In this document: one piece after another, positions 19,859 through 29,065 of the stretch
How positions within the stretch are numbered: position 1 is the first letter of the stretch
Layout: each line of letters starts with the position of its first letter
Origin: Fibrobacterota bacterium
GTDB lineage: Bacteria > Fibrobacterota > Chitinivibrionia > Chitinivibrionales > Chitinispirillaceae
Reading direction: 5' to 3'
DNA: 64,000 bases
NCBI GenBank assembly: GCA_023459055.1
Contig: JAEWVR010000015.1
Coordinates: 62,001 to 126,000, forward strand
Translations under genes and position numbers: made by a program
The notes under the pieces: generated by a model
The model's input: the letters and a program-made list of their open reading frames with translations, nothing else
Database searches by the model: none
Told to the model about the DNA's origin: nothing

Positions 19859-20752
19859 CCTGACCATGTACTTGCTATTAATCCATTCTGATAGTTTTTG
19901 CTCCTGTATTTCAGGAAATGAAAATCCGTTCATGGTTGCAGTTTCTTTTGCAATGTTAGTAAATAATTTTTTGTTTGCGACAAGAGCATTTATAATACTT
20001 TCCTTACTGTAGCTGCTGAAGGTTTGTTTGAGTTCATCGATCAATGATTTTTCTATCCACTTTTCTAAATAACGCCCATTATAAAATGTATTATAAAATT
20101 TTCCGTGAAGCGAATGTTCATACCATTCAAGCATTTTTAAGGTTCTTTGTTTCAAATATCCATTAATACACTGTAATGCAATCCAGTATTCACCCCGTAA
20201 ACATTTTTTTAATGTCCACAAATAGTGAAAATAAAAGTCATTGATTACATTGTTATACTCGGTCTCATCTGGAAATGAAAACTCTTTCTTCTACGAAATA
20301 ATGTTGTTAAAATATCTGATTATATTTCCGTTATCGAATAATACCTTTAACGTTGTATGACAAATTTCTTTAAGAACAGGAAATTCATTGTTATCTGATA
20401 TGAGTTTTGTTTTGTCTACTAACACAAAATCAACATCAATGCCATTCTTAAATATGCATCGCCGCTCCCAGTGATTAAGATCCGGTGCTGATTCTGTAAA
20501 TGTCATCCAGACTTCATCAATAGAATGCAACCATTTAACAGTATTAAAATAGGTTGAATAATTATCAGAAACTACTACAAGGTCAATATCAGAATAGTCA
20601 TCATTTAAATTTCCGTTATTTGAACCAGATCCGATTAATACCAGAAAGCATATATCATTTGCATCATGAACAAAGGCTTCGATTTTCGATAAGAGTTCTA
20701 TGTGTTCCTGTTTCATCCATCTCATCCGTTTGTTATCAGGGTGACCCATCAC
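19847..20752 (-). pseudogene. ANT(6)-like nucleotidyltransferase gene interrupted by one in-frame TAG
   Basis: A single reading frame of about 300 codons is broken only by TAG at 20293-20291, after residue 153. Codons on both sides are in the same frame. The N-terminal half has the nucleotidyltransferase signature GSGSNNGNLN with SDIDL (Gly41-Ser42, Asp55, Asp57) and a later acidic strand NGIDVDF. The C-terminal half (LKMLEWYEH, NGRYLEKW, a helical bundle) resembles aminoglycoside 6-adenylyltransferases and relatives, which are about 285-300 residues. The frame opens with GTG at 20752, followed directly by ATG. Unless TAG is read through, the product is a 153-residue fragment; a fresh start at TTG 20221 could give the second half. 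Base use is AT-rich, which suggests acquisition. Sequencing error is possible. Confidence 0.75.
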
Positions 20753-20805
20753 TCGATAGTTATGAGAATACTTGCACGATCCTGCGTACCAACAATATTT
20801 TCAGG

Positions 20806-21366
20806 TTAACGTAGTAATTTGGAAAATCTTCGAACTATATTTTGAATAATTAACGCAAAAATCCCAATTAGTATTAACGATATGCATGATATAATAAAGA
20901 TTGTCTTTGTTACAGTGCATGCTGACGCTGCCTGTGCTACCACATTGAGTCTTGACGGATAATTAGTTAACAGAATAATAATACATATATTTTCCAGCCA
21001 GTCAGCGAGAAGCGCAATAAGTCCTATATATTTTATTTTTGTTATGCTGCCAGCAATGCCTGACTTGTGCATAAGAAATCTGATCATTAAAAAATAAAAA
21101 ATACCATATGATAGTGGAAAAAGGAAATCCAGAGGTATGATGTAATTAAGATTAAAAGCTCTGCCCTCATCACCTAACATTGTCAAGATTTGATAGGCTT
21201 TATCTATTGAGTAACCAAATAACGACATGTCAAGAATTGAATTTCCATGTGTGATTACTAATAGATGAGCTAATCCAACAGGTGAGAGATTTATCAGGTA
21301 AAACATGGAAATGAAAAAAACAAAAGATATAAGTACATATCTTATGGAATAGGTGTTTTTAAACAT
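20806..21366 (-). CDS. Small multi-spanning membrane protein of unknown function
   Basis: A 186-residue hydrophobic protein with about four membrane segments: residues 8-27, about 75-95, about 112-132 and about 150-178. A polar stretch around residues 40-70 probably forms a loop outside the membrane. ATG at 21366 follows GAAGGA by 5 bases, a good ribosome site. I do not recognise a named family, though LDFLFPLSYG and a Trp-Leu-Glu-Asn in the third helix look like conserved positions. It has the same strand and low GC as the interrupted nucleotidyltransferase gene 50 bases downstream. No function is proposed. Confidence 0.7.
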   Translation of the reverse strand: MFKNTYSIRYVLISFVFFISMFYLINLSPVGLAHLLVITHGNSILDMSLFGYSIDKAYQILTMLGDEGRAFNLNYIIPLDFLFPLSYGIFYFLMIRFLMHKSGIAGSITKIKYIGLIALLADWLENICIIILLTNYPSRLNVVAQAASACTVTKTIFIISCISLILIGIFALIIQNIVRRFSKLLR

Positions 21367-21797
21367 TTTTTCCTTCGTGAAACATAATTAAGATAACGTA
21401 TCAGTAATATATAAACAAACACTACTTATTAGTAAAAATACATTTTCGGGGTACCGCGTAATTGGGATCCACCTGATGCTGTTAGTAAAAAATTTACATT
21501 GTGAAATTTCTATAGTGATGTTTTTCAGATTGTTGGTATGGACATTTTTAACAATTATTGTATCATTCCATATAAGACCTCCCTGAGAATGAAAATACCA
21601 AGTTACTAATAGTGAATAGAGGTTACATTTTAATAAGCAGACAAAATATAGTCTCGGATTGTGGAAGATACTGTAACAGCACCTATCGCTTGTAAAAATT
21701 GTACCTATTAATTAATCCGGTACCTATATTATAAGGCTAAAAATTTGATGCAAACTGTTTAACGGGCAGTTTGCTGCTTTGTGTTATTTAAGGAAAC
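21367..21797. other. Gene-free stretch before the MFS gene
   Basis: No ORF can be supported. Near its right end are two GTACCTAT copies (about 21701 and 21720) and an 8-base inverted repeat GCAAACTG / CAGTTTGC (21750-21757 and 21767-21774) just upstream of the MFS start. Either could serve in regulation, but nothing decides this. Confidence 0.4.
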
Positions 21798-23078
21798 ATG
21801 ATGAGCAATATAGCCAAAGACACATTCAGGGCTTTCAGATATAGAAACTACAGACTTTTTTTCGCTGGCCAGGGACTTTCCGTTACCGGTGCACTCATGC
21901 AGCAGATGGCACAGGGGTGGCTTGTTTATCGTATCACCGATTCTCCATTAATGCTTGGAATAGTAGCGTTTGCCGGACAGATTCCATCAATAGTATTTAC
22001 ACCTCTTGCCGGTATATGCAGCGACAGATATGATCGCAGGAAAATACTGCTGATTGCCGATGTCGTGCAGATGATTCAGGCATTTGTAATGGCCGCACTC
22101 ATCTTTTCCGGTCTCATACAGCCCTGGCATATAATAATCCTGAGTATTGTTCTTGGATCTGCTGCATCATTTGAAATGACCACACGACATTCTCTTGTTC
22201 CTCAGATGGTAGACAAACAGGAAGATGTCGGAAATGCGATTGCACTTAATTCTGTTATGTTCAACAGTGCCCGCCTGATAGGTCCAGCACTTGCCGGAGG
22301 CGTTGTTGCATGGGTGGGTGAGGGCATGTGCTTTCTATTAAATGGATTTAGCTTTTCTGCTGTAATATGTGCGCTGCTTCTGATGAAATTCGACAAAAAG
22401 GCAGTAGCCATTCAGTCAAAACCAATGGCGGATCTTCTTGAGGGGTTTAACTATGTTTTTAAATTTGTTCCGCTGCGGATAATAATAGTATTTATGGCAC
22501 TTGTCAGTCTTTCGGGGAGTGGTGTTGTTGTGCTTCTGCCTGTCTTTGCAAAAGATATTCTGCAAGGCGGACCACAGGCGTATGGCTTTTTAATAGGATC
22601 TATAGGTCTTGGCGCACTTCTTGGAGCTTTTTATATGGCTTCAAGAAAAAGTGTCAGGGGGCTTGGAAAACTCATTATGATTGCACTTATAGTATTTGGT
22701 CTGGGTCTTGTAGCCGCTTCATTTTCACGGTTTCTGCCGATTGCCATGCTGTCATTAACATTTGCCGGTGTCGGAATGATGATGCATATGTCATCATCCA
22801 ATACAATTATTCAGACTGTAACTGATGATGACAAGCGCGGGAGGGTGATGAGTTTTTACATCCTGGCATTTTCAGGTTTTGTACCGATAGGAAATCTTCT
22901 TGCCGGCTATATGGCCAAAATATTCGGGGTAAGGGAGGTACTGGCTGCCGGCGGCATACTTACATTTATTTCAGGTATTGCTTTTTTAATGCTCCTGCCA
23001 AGACTACGCAGATATCTGAAGCCACTTTACATTAAGAAACAGATTATACCGATGGAGACGGATGTGGAAATCAGATGA
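21798..23078 (+). CDS. MFS transporter of the EntS-like (MFS_3) group
   Basis: A 426-residue integral membrane protein with about twelve hydrophobic segments. It begins with the FRYRNYRLFFAGQGLSVTG segment common to this exporter group, and has the loop 2-3 MFS motif as GICSDRYDRRK. Members export siderophores, drugs or other small molecules by proton antiport. ATG at 21798 lies 4 bases after AAGGA. It is transcribed alone toward a convergent radical-SAM gene, with a perfect palindrome between them. The substrate cannot be inferred; the biosynthetic operon is 12 kb away, so a link is only speculative. Confidence 0.9.
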   Translation: MMSNIAKDTFRAFRYRNYRLFFAGQGLSVTGALMQQMAQGWLVYRITDSPLMLGIVAFAGQIPSIVFTPLAGICSDRYDRRKILLIADVVQMIQAFVMAALIFSGLIQPWHIIILSIVLGSAASFEMTTRHSLVPQMVDKQEDVGNAIALNSVMFNSARLIGPALAGGVVAWVGEGMCFLLNGFSFSAVICALLLMKFDKKAVAIQSKPMADLLEGFNYVFKFVPLRIIIVFMALVSLSGSGVVVLLPVFAKDILQGGPQAYGFLIGSIGLGALLGAFYMASRKSVRGLGKLIMIALIVFGLGLVAASFSRFLPIAMLSLTFAGVGMMMHMSSSNTIIQTVTDDDKRGRVMSFYILAFSGFVPIGNLLAGYMAKIFGVREVLAAGGILTFISGIAFLMLLPRLRRYLKPLYIKKQIIPMETDVEIR

Positions 23079-23105
23079 TCCATTGTTTTTTGTCAATTTA
23101 CGTAG

Positions 23106-23131
23106 TAGGGACAGGTCGCGACCTGTCCCTA
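23106..23131. repeat. Perfect 26-base palindrome (element A)
   Basis: TAGGGACAGGTCG is followed at once by its exact reverse complement. It lies between the convergent MFS and radical-SAM genes, where it could form a hairpin in both transcripts. It shares TAGGG/CCCTA ends with the palindrome at 25105 and resembles REP-type elements. Confidence 0.8.
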
Positions 23132-23162
23132 TGTAAAATTATTGATACCCGTATTTATCTGT

Positions 23163-24641
23163 TTATACCATGTTAATGTTGTAAACTTTCCGGAAATGGT
23201 ATCCGTAAATAGAAAGGGTAACTGCCTGTGAGAGTAGTTTCGGACGATGGAAGAGTGTCCATGTTAAAAGTCTCCAGTAATGAAAGCTTTCACGGCCGAA
23301 TAAACCCAGTTGAATTACAGAGCGCAGAAATGCCCAAATAAGATTAAAACTTAATGGGATTGTAAATTTTGGTGCTTTATATTCTTTAAGAAATGTTTTT
23401 GCTCTTGCATAGTAATTTCGGGGTGAATAGATATGTTTTACAACCTGACGGTAGCCGGCCTGTAAAGTATCAATATTCATATGAGGAATTATATTTGTGG
23501 TTGCTCCTGAATTGTTTCCGGAGAATGTACCAACAAGTCTTCCTTCCTTTTCCATACGTTTGTGAAGTTTTGTTCCGACTGGTGCCTGAAGCAGACCGAC
23601 CATTGCCATAACGATACCGCTTTTTTGGATGAATTCGATTTGTCTCTGAAATGTTGATTGTGTATCACTATCAAATCCGACAATGAATCCAGCCTGAACC
23701 TGTAAACCTGCGCGCTGTATGCGTTTTACATCTGCTACAAGGTCACGGTGAAGGTTCTGCTTTTTATTGCTTTCTGCGAGACCCTCCGTTTCAGGTGTTT
23801 CAATACCAATAAAAACAGTATCAAAACCTGCAGCAAACATCATTTCCATAAGTTCCGGATCATCAGCAATGTTTATTGATGCTTCGGTGCTGAAAGGCAT
23901 TCCGACTTTGTCTTTCTGCCATTCAATAAGAGCTGGCAGCAATTCTTCTTTTATTACTTTTTTATTTCCAATGAAATTATCATCAACAAAAAATACGCTC
24001 TTGCGCCATCCCGCTTTGTATAATGAGTCCAGTTCATTTATTACCTGCCTGGTGCTTTTAATCCTTGGTTTGTGTCCGAGAAGTGATGTTACATTGCAGA
24101 ATTCGCAGTCAAACGGGCAGCCTCGTGAGTATTGAACGGATATGGATGCGTAGCGTTTCTGATCAATAAGTTCCCATAAGGGCGCAGGTGTTTCTTTTAT
24201 GTCTGCATATTCTGTCGATGTATAAATATGCTTCGGTGTACCAAGCTCCAGATCTTTTAGAAATTCATGAAGCGTAATTTCTGCTTCATTTAATACAAGG
24301 TGATCAACATCATCATACTGATCATAATCCATTGTAAACAGAGGTCCGCCTGCGACAATTTTCAGACCGGCATTTTTACATCTGGTGATAACTGTTTTTG
24401 CTGATTCACTTTGTACAACCATTGCACTGATAAAAGCATAATCAGCCCATGCAATATCCTCATTAGTGAGAGACTGTACATTCATGTCAACCAGACGTTT
24501 TTCCCATTTTGCCGGTAGCATTGCAGCAACAGTGATCAGACCAAGCGGCTCGAAGGATGATTTCTTGTGAATAAATTTAAGCGCATGTTTGAAACTCCAG
24601 AATGTATCTGGAAATTCAGGGTATATAAGGAGAATTTTCAT
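23163..24641 (-). CDS. B12-binding-domain radical SAM enzyme (HpnP-like group with DUF4070-type tail)
   Basis: A 492-residue protein. Residues 1-140 form a Rossmann-like cobalamin-binding domain (PLGLITVAAMLP, then VAGGPLF). The radical-SAM core follows, with YSRGCPFDCEFC giving Cys175, Cys179 and Cys182 for the 4Fe-4S cluster. A C-terminal region of about 150 residues resembles DUF4070. The overall pattern, including the PEFPDTFWSF start, matches the group that contains the hopanoid C-2 methylase HpnP, but that group also holds many methylases of unknown substrate. ATG at 24641 follows GGAGG by 6 bases. No hopanoid gene is near, so the substrate is left open. Confidence 0.85.
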   Translation of the reverse strand: MKILLIYPEFPDTFWSFKHALKFIHKKSSFEPLGLITVAAMLPAKWEKRLVDMNVQSLTNEDIAWADYAFISAMVVQSESAKTVITRCKNAGLKIVAGGPLFTMDYDQYDDVDHLVLNEAEITLHEFLKDLELGTPKHIYTSTEYADIKETPAPLWELIDQKRYASISVQYSRGCPFDCEFCNVTSLLGHKPRIKSTRQVINELDSLYKAGWRKSVFFVDDNFIGNKKVIKEELLPALIEWQKDKVGMPFSTEASINIADDPELMEMMFAAGFDTVFIGIETPETEGLAESNKKQNLHRDLVADVKRIQRAGLQVQAGFIVGFDSDTQSTFQRQIEFIQKSGIVMAMVGLLQAPVGTKLHKRMEKEGRLVGTFSGNNSGATTNIIPHMNIDTLQAGYRQVVKHIYSPRNYYARAKTFLKEYKAPKFTIPLSFNLIWAFLRSVIQLGLFGRESFHYWRLLTWTLFHRPKLLSQAVTLSIYGYHFRKVYNINMV

Positions 24642-25238
24642 TATTGCCTCCGTAAGAGATTAAAGAATATACATGTTAAAAATCAGGGTAATTCAGGATT
24701 TTTTGCAGATCAATAAACTTTTGAACCTGGAAAATTTGAAATCAGGTTGAGGCAATATATCGGGTATTTGCAGCAACAAACTAAAACCGGTAAATCTTTA
24801 CTCTGCATCCAACAGGTGGTAAAATTATAATAAATTATGATATTACAGGTTTTTATAAGTTCAAATTATCTTGAATCAGTACCTGATATAAACATACTAT
24901 AATTTTATTGGGAAATAAGGTTTATTTTGATTTATTTGAGTATTGTTTACATGATAAAAAAAAGCAACCATCAGGCAGGCGATCCGCATGCTGATTTTCT
25001 TTAGACACGATTAATGATTTTCCTGCACGACGATTACTCCCAAAAGTAAATTTCTTACTGTTTGCTGCAACAAATTGATCCGATTGTTTCACCCATGCAG
25101 GGACGGTAGGGACAAGGCATGCCTTGTCCCTACCAGGTACCATGGTTGTGGTGGTCGTTAATGGCACGAATCGATATTGTCACTATAACGGTAACATCGG
25201 ATACAATTATTTATTAATCAATTAACAAAACAAAAAAC
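24642..25238. other. Gene-poor AT-rich stretch with a REP-like palindrome
   Basis: No supportable gene. A minus-strand frame of 81 codons (25167-24922) has no recognisable relatives and its beginning is just the palindrome read as protein. The stretch probably includes decayed sequence upstream of the transposase remnant. Confidence 0.5.
25105..25134. repeat. Perfect 30-base palindrome (element B)
   Basis: GGTAGGGACAAGGCA is followed by its exact reverse complement. It shares the GTAGGGACA(A/G)G-type arm with element A at 23106, and lies about 105 bases upstream of a REP-associated transposase remnant. Confidence 0.85.
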
Positions 25239-25499
25239 ATGAAATTGACAAAAAACAAAAATCGTCAATCCTCGCCGCCCGACAAAACCCGGTTTCAAAA
25301 TCCGGGAAAAAATACCCTGTCGTCGGTTGTTGGTTCCTACAAATCAGCATTGACAAAACACGCACACCGGTTACATTACACATTTGAATGGCAGGATCGT
25401 TTTTATGATCATGTGATTCGTGATACCAGATCTTTTTATTGTATTGATCACTATATCAAAAACAATGTGCTACATTGGGAATATGACCGTTTTTTTTAA
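25239..25499 (+). pseudogene. C-terminal remnant of a REP-associated tyrosine transposase (Y1/IS200-like)
   Basis: The 86 residues match the end of RAYT/Y1_Tnp proteins: SSVVGSYKSALTKHAHRL, then FEWQDRFYDHVIRD and IDHYIKNNVLHWEYDRFF. The HUH motif and catalytic Tyr that lie further upstream in complete proteins are absent; in-frame stops occur just before 25239. Such transposases are linked to REP palindromes, which fits the neighbouring element B. It is a truncated relic and presumably inactive. Confidence 0.75.
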
Positions 25500-25873
25500 C
25501 CCCGGGTTTGATTTTTCACCTTATTTTTTGCCTGTCACTCGTATCACATTACACTCTTCTATCTGCCTGTCACTTGTCACCCGTCACGTTCTTCCCATCC
25601 AATCCTTGACATCACCAACCCCATTGACGTACATTACTAAAGAAGCGTACGCTATAGAATTTTATTTCAGTGGTACATAATTGGTGGAATTTACTTAACC
25701 GGATAAGCGGATTGTGTGGCGCTTTTGTGGGTAGAGGGTGAACTTTTCTGTGCGTTTTCTTTGACAGGTGATGGAACCAGAGGTGGAAAGGATGAAACTG
25801 ATGGTTTGGAATTGAAATTGTTGGCCAAAATATTTGTAGTTATTGAATTACAAAGTTATAAGGATTTACTTTA
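25500..25873. other. Gene-free stretch between transposase remnant and FRG gene
   Basis: No gene can be supported. It contains several short CCTGTCAC / TTGTCAC / CCGTCAC copies between about 25530 and 25590, probably simple degenerate repeats. The end (about 25840-25870) is AT-rich, with a possible AAGGA ribosome site for the next gene. Confidence 0.4.
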
Positions 25874-26812
25874 ATGAAACAAGAACCATTTAAAATTGTT
25901 GAAATTAATTCTTTTGAAAATTTCGAAGAAGAGATAATGAATATTAGGCGTAATCGAGAACCCAGATTTACTGTTTTTAGAGGTCAAGCATCAAATAAAT
26001 GGAACTTGATTCCATCTTTATTCCGCAAATCAGTAGAAGCTGGTAATGTAAAATTAAGCGACTTAAAAAATCTTTTTATTGAAGAATATACGAATGTAGG
26101 TCAATTTGTTAGAAGTGGTGATCAAATGGGATTTTCAATCCCTGGTTTAATTTACCCATTTCTCAATTTTAAGAAGATTGAAGATGTTAAGTTGGATGAA
26201 TGGGTAAATCACGAAAGTCCATATATAGAAGCAATCGCATTAGCTCAACATCATGGTGTAAAAACCAGACTACTAGATTTCTCATATGACGCTTATACCT
26301 CTCTCTATTTTGCAGCAAATAGTTCCTTTCAAATGAATAGGCAAAACACATCTCCAGCAGGTTTTTTCTCTTTATGGATGATCGATGGTTTTTATCTACA
26401 TAGTCCTGATTGTAAGACTAAAATGATACATACTTCAGTCGAGAGTAACCATTACTTAAGAGCACAAAAAGGTCTCTTCATTTCTTTTCCAAATCCGTTT
26501 GAAGAAAATATTGAAATAAACAGAGATTGTACTGAAAAGGATTATGATCTACTAGCCTTTATGGTCGATGACAATAATGGTATCGCAAAAGATGGAAATG
26601 GCCATAAAAAACTTTTTCCTGTAATTTACAGATTTGATTTCCCGGAAAAACAATCTGCAGATATTATAAGAAAGCTTGATTCAAGAGGATTTAATCTTAT
26701 ATCATTAATGCCGAATTTAGATAATATTGAAATTTACAATAGGTTTAAAAATGATGTTAATAACAAATGGAAAGAATGGACACCTCCTTCTAGTGGTAAA
26801 TTTTGTTTTTAA
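25874..26812 (+). CDS. FRG-domain protein
   Basis: A 312-residue protein with the FRG domain, named after its Phe-Arg-Gly motif, here FRGQ at residues 35-38 in VFRGQASNKWNLIPSLFR. The second block is AQHHGVKTRLLDFS near residues 124-137, followed by SLYFAA. FRG domains are scattered in bacterial accessory genes and have no settled biochemical role. The gene is clearly more AT-rich than its surroundings and sits alone between gene-poor stretches and a transposase relic, which points to horizontal arrival. ATG at 25874 has AAGGA 9 bases upstream. A part in defence or stress is possible but nothing in the neighbourhood shows it. Confidence 0.85.
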   Translation: MKQEPFKIVEINSFENFEEEIMNIRRNREPRFTVFRGQASNKWNLIPSLFRKSVEAGNVKLSDLKNLFIEEYTNVGQFVRSGDQMGFSIPGLIYPFLNFKKIEDVKLDEWVNHESPYIEAIALAQHHGVKTRLLDFSYDAYTSLYFAANSSFQMNRQNTSPAGFFSLWMIDGFYLHSPDCKTKMIHTSVESNHYLRAQKGLFISFPNPFEENIEINRDCTEKDYDLLAFMVDDNNGIAKDGNGHKKLFPVIYRFDFPEKQSADIIRKLDSRGFNLISLMPNLDNIEIYNRFKNDVNNKWKEWTPPSSGKFCF

Positions 26813-27142
26813 TCAACAATAATTTAAAAGAATAGCCACAAATACATCAGTCAACACGTTAAAATTTGCATGCATGCTATAAAATATTAAATTACTTTTA
26901 CATATAGGCATGCAAGCAAACTGTTGAAGGACCCGTTATACCTGACAATGTAGAAAAAAAAGACACATACATACTATCAACTACAAAATAAAAAAAACAA
27001 CAGATGAAACATTTCTGAACAGTAAACAATATTTACAATACACTATCAGAATAATTTCAGTAAATTGTAGCAGAACACAAAAAAATAGAATTACTACAGT
27101 CAGGGTAAATACCTCTGATTGCATTTGAAAGGAACTTACACA
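26813..27142. other. Gene-free AT-rich stretch
   Basis: No ORF can be supported. A CATGCATGC run near 26870 and a GGCATGCAAGC near 26907 are the only notable words. It ends with the AAAGGA ribosome site (27128-27133) of the next gene. Confidence 0.4.
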
Positions 27143-28093
27143 ATGGCGTTTACAGTATTAGGTATCACTGCAGGAAGAAAAGATTCAAATTCTGAAATTC
27201 TGTTAAAGGAAGCATTATTAGCATGCCAGGAACACGATGCTGAAGTTACCATGATTAACTTACGGGATTATAACATTCTGGAATGTTCAGGGTGTACTGC
27301 TTGCGTACATGGTATGAGCAGCGGGAAAAATGTTGGCTGTACATTACGACAGAAGGATGATAAACATGCAATCATGGATGTTATGTTAAATGTCGATGCG
27401 ATTATTGTATCTGTACCAACCTATGATCTGATGCCGACTGCAACATTTTCAAAATTTACACATAGGAATCTTGCCTATGAATCAGCATTTTTAGAATCAA
27501 TTGGTGCAATCGAACATCGAGACCGAGTTGCAGGATTAATTGCAGTTGGAGGATCTACCCGTTCATGGCAATCAATGGCTTTGGAAAGCATGCAGGCAAC
27601 CTGTTTTACAAATGATTTTAAAGTGGTGGATATGTATCTGGCAACAGGAGTACCTGCACCAAAACAGTGTTTACTACATGATCATATGATTGAACGCGCT
27701 CATAAGATGGGTGAAAATATTATGAAATCGTTAAACACACCGGCAGCAGAAAGAGGCTGGCTTGGTGATGAAGGTATGGGATGGTGTCCAAACTGTCACT
27801 CAAATGCACTGATTTTAGGTGAGCCGCAATGGGATGGATTGCATTTCCCCGTTGAATGTCAGGTTTGTGGTGCTGGTGGAAATCTGGAAAAGACAGATGA
27901 GGGCAAGTGGAAATTTATAATTCAGGAAGATGGATTAAGCCGTGACCGTACCGATACGGAAGGAAGAAAACAACATGTAAAGGAAATTATACATACACAA
28001 GGCGGCTTCTATACAAAAGAGAATCAGATTACGGTTAACGAAAAGTTTACTAAATATAAGAATTTAAAATTTCCTGTAATTGAAATAAAATAA
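27143..28093 (+). CDS. NADPH-dependent FMN reductase-like iron-sulfur flavoprotein with C-terminal Cys4 site
   Basis: A 316-residue flavodoxin-fold protein. The N-terminus (TVLGITAGRKDSNSEIL) has the FMN-phosphate loop of the NADPH-dependent FMN reductase family. ECSGCTAC places Cys48, Cys51 and Cys54, with Cys66 following, as in iron-sulfur flavoproteins. VPTYDLMPTA near residues 91-100 fits the flavin-contacting loop. An unusual C-terminal extension has two Cys pairs, WCPNC (215, 218) and ECQVC (239, 242), probably binding zinc or iron like a rubredoxin or zinc ribbon. The start ATG at 27143 is preferred over the upstream TTG at 27119 because AAAGGA lies 9 bases before it. Role is presumably electron transfer or reduction; the partner is unknown. 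Confidence 0.82.
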   Translation: MAFTVLGITAGRKDSNSEILLKEALLACQEHDAEVTMINLRDYNILECSGCTACVHGMSSGKNVGCTLRQKDDKHAIMDVMLNVDAIIVSVPTYDLMPTATFSKFTHRNLAYESAFLESIGAIEHRDRVAGLIAVGGSTRSWQSMALESMQATCFTNDFKVVDMYLATGVPAPKQCLLHDHMIERAHKMGENIMKSLNTPAAERGWLGDEGMGWCPNCHSNALILGEPQWDGLHFPVECQVCGAGGNLEKTDEGKWKFIIQEDGLSRDRTDTEGRKQHVKEIIHTQGGFYTKENQITVNEKFTKYKNLKFPVIEIK

Positions 28094-28483
28094 GCATCAC
28101 CGGTGCGTATTCTCGATGAACAGATATTTTCAAGAAATATTCTGCGTAAACAATAGGGGAGTATGGTTTTTTTTCACCCTACACCCCTGCGATTTGCCTC
28201 TCTAAGCTACCACCGCTTCGACAACCATATCATTTCGCCGGAGCAGCTGCTGTAGCTGCCTGCTGCTTTGCTTTATCTTTTTGCATTTGAATATAAGATT
28301 TGAAATCGTTTACGTTAAATAGCCATAAAAGGTCTTCAGGCTCCTGTGAACTGGTACAATTCTGACCTGTATGTGACGAGGAAGCTTGTCTTTTTAATAA
28401 ATTGAAAAATTTCAAACAGCAAATATGGCTGTGATTAGAGATTTTTTTATACTATATTTGATAATCATTAGAAAAAAAACGAG
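28094..28483. other. Intergenic stretch with one doubtful small ORF
   Basis: The minus strand has a 61-codon frame (28415-28230) beginning with TTG and ending in an Ala/Lys-rich tail (KAKQQAATAAAPAK). That composition could be coding, possibly the end of a lost gene, but there is no ribosome site and no known relative. Nothing else is visible. Confidence 0.3.
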
Positions 28484-29065
28484 ATGAAAGATAGTATTAT
28501 GGATAATTGTACACTTCGGGAATATATCGATCAGAAAAAAATAAAAGATATCAAGCTTCACCTTGGTTGTGGCGGCGTAAAGTATCCTGACTTTATAAAT
28601 ATTGATTTATATCCATCTGATTCCAGCATTGAGGATTGTTCACGGGGATTCTGTATTGCAGATGTGTATTGCGATATCAGAGAACTTGATATTGAACCAA
28701 ATTCTGCAACTGAGATATTTTCTTCTCACGTTGTTGAGCATTTTGTTAAATGGGAAGCTCAGGCGATGTTTAAAAACTGGTATACAGTTTTGAAGAAAGA
28801 TGGCATGCTGATCATCGAAACCCCTGATTTTCTAAGGTGTGTCATGTTACTTTTTCATATTAAAAAAAGGCATAGAGCAAACGCCAGAAGTCAGTTTTAT
28901 GGTAATCAGAAAGATAAGTTGATGTATGAAACCCATCGTTATGTTTGGGATGCCAGAGAAATCAAACGAGAATTGTTAAATACGGGTTTTTCCAAAGTTA
29001 CAGTGACCCATAAGACAAAAACACACAAAAAATTCAGAGACATGCGAATTATTGCCATTAAATAA
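28484..29065 (+). CDS. Class I SAM-dependent methyltransferase
   Basis: A 193-residue protein resembling the short methyltransferases often found with glycan or lipid genes. KLHLGCGGVKYPDFINIDL (about residues 24-42) holds motif I and the acidic residue at the end of strand 2. SSHVVEHF (about 85-92) is the motif IV region, and LKKDGMLIIETPDF the strand 5 region. The start is uncertain: ATG at 28484 or ATG at 28499; neither has a strong ribosome site. It stands alone between two gene-free gaps and is AT-rich. Substrate unknown. Confidence 0.8.
   Translation: MKDSIMDNCTLREYIDQKKIKDIKLHLGCGGVKYPDFINIDLYPSDSSIEDCSRGFCIADVYCDIRELDIEPNSATEIFSSHVVEHFVKWEAQAMFKNWYTVLKKDGMLIIETPDFLRCVMLLFHIKKRHRANARSQFYGNQKDKLMYETHRYVWDAREIKRELLNTGFSKVTVTHKTKTHKKFRDMRIIAIK

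Noticed and set aside
24922..25167. Minus-strand ORF of 81 codons
   Set aside because: Its beginning is the 30-base palindrome read as protein, the rest has no recognisable family and there is no ribosome site.
28230..28415. Minus-strand ORF of 61 codons with Ala/Lys-rich tail
   Set aside because: TTG start without ribosome site and no known relative; the composition is suggestive but not enough for a gene call.
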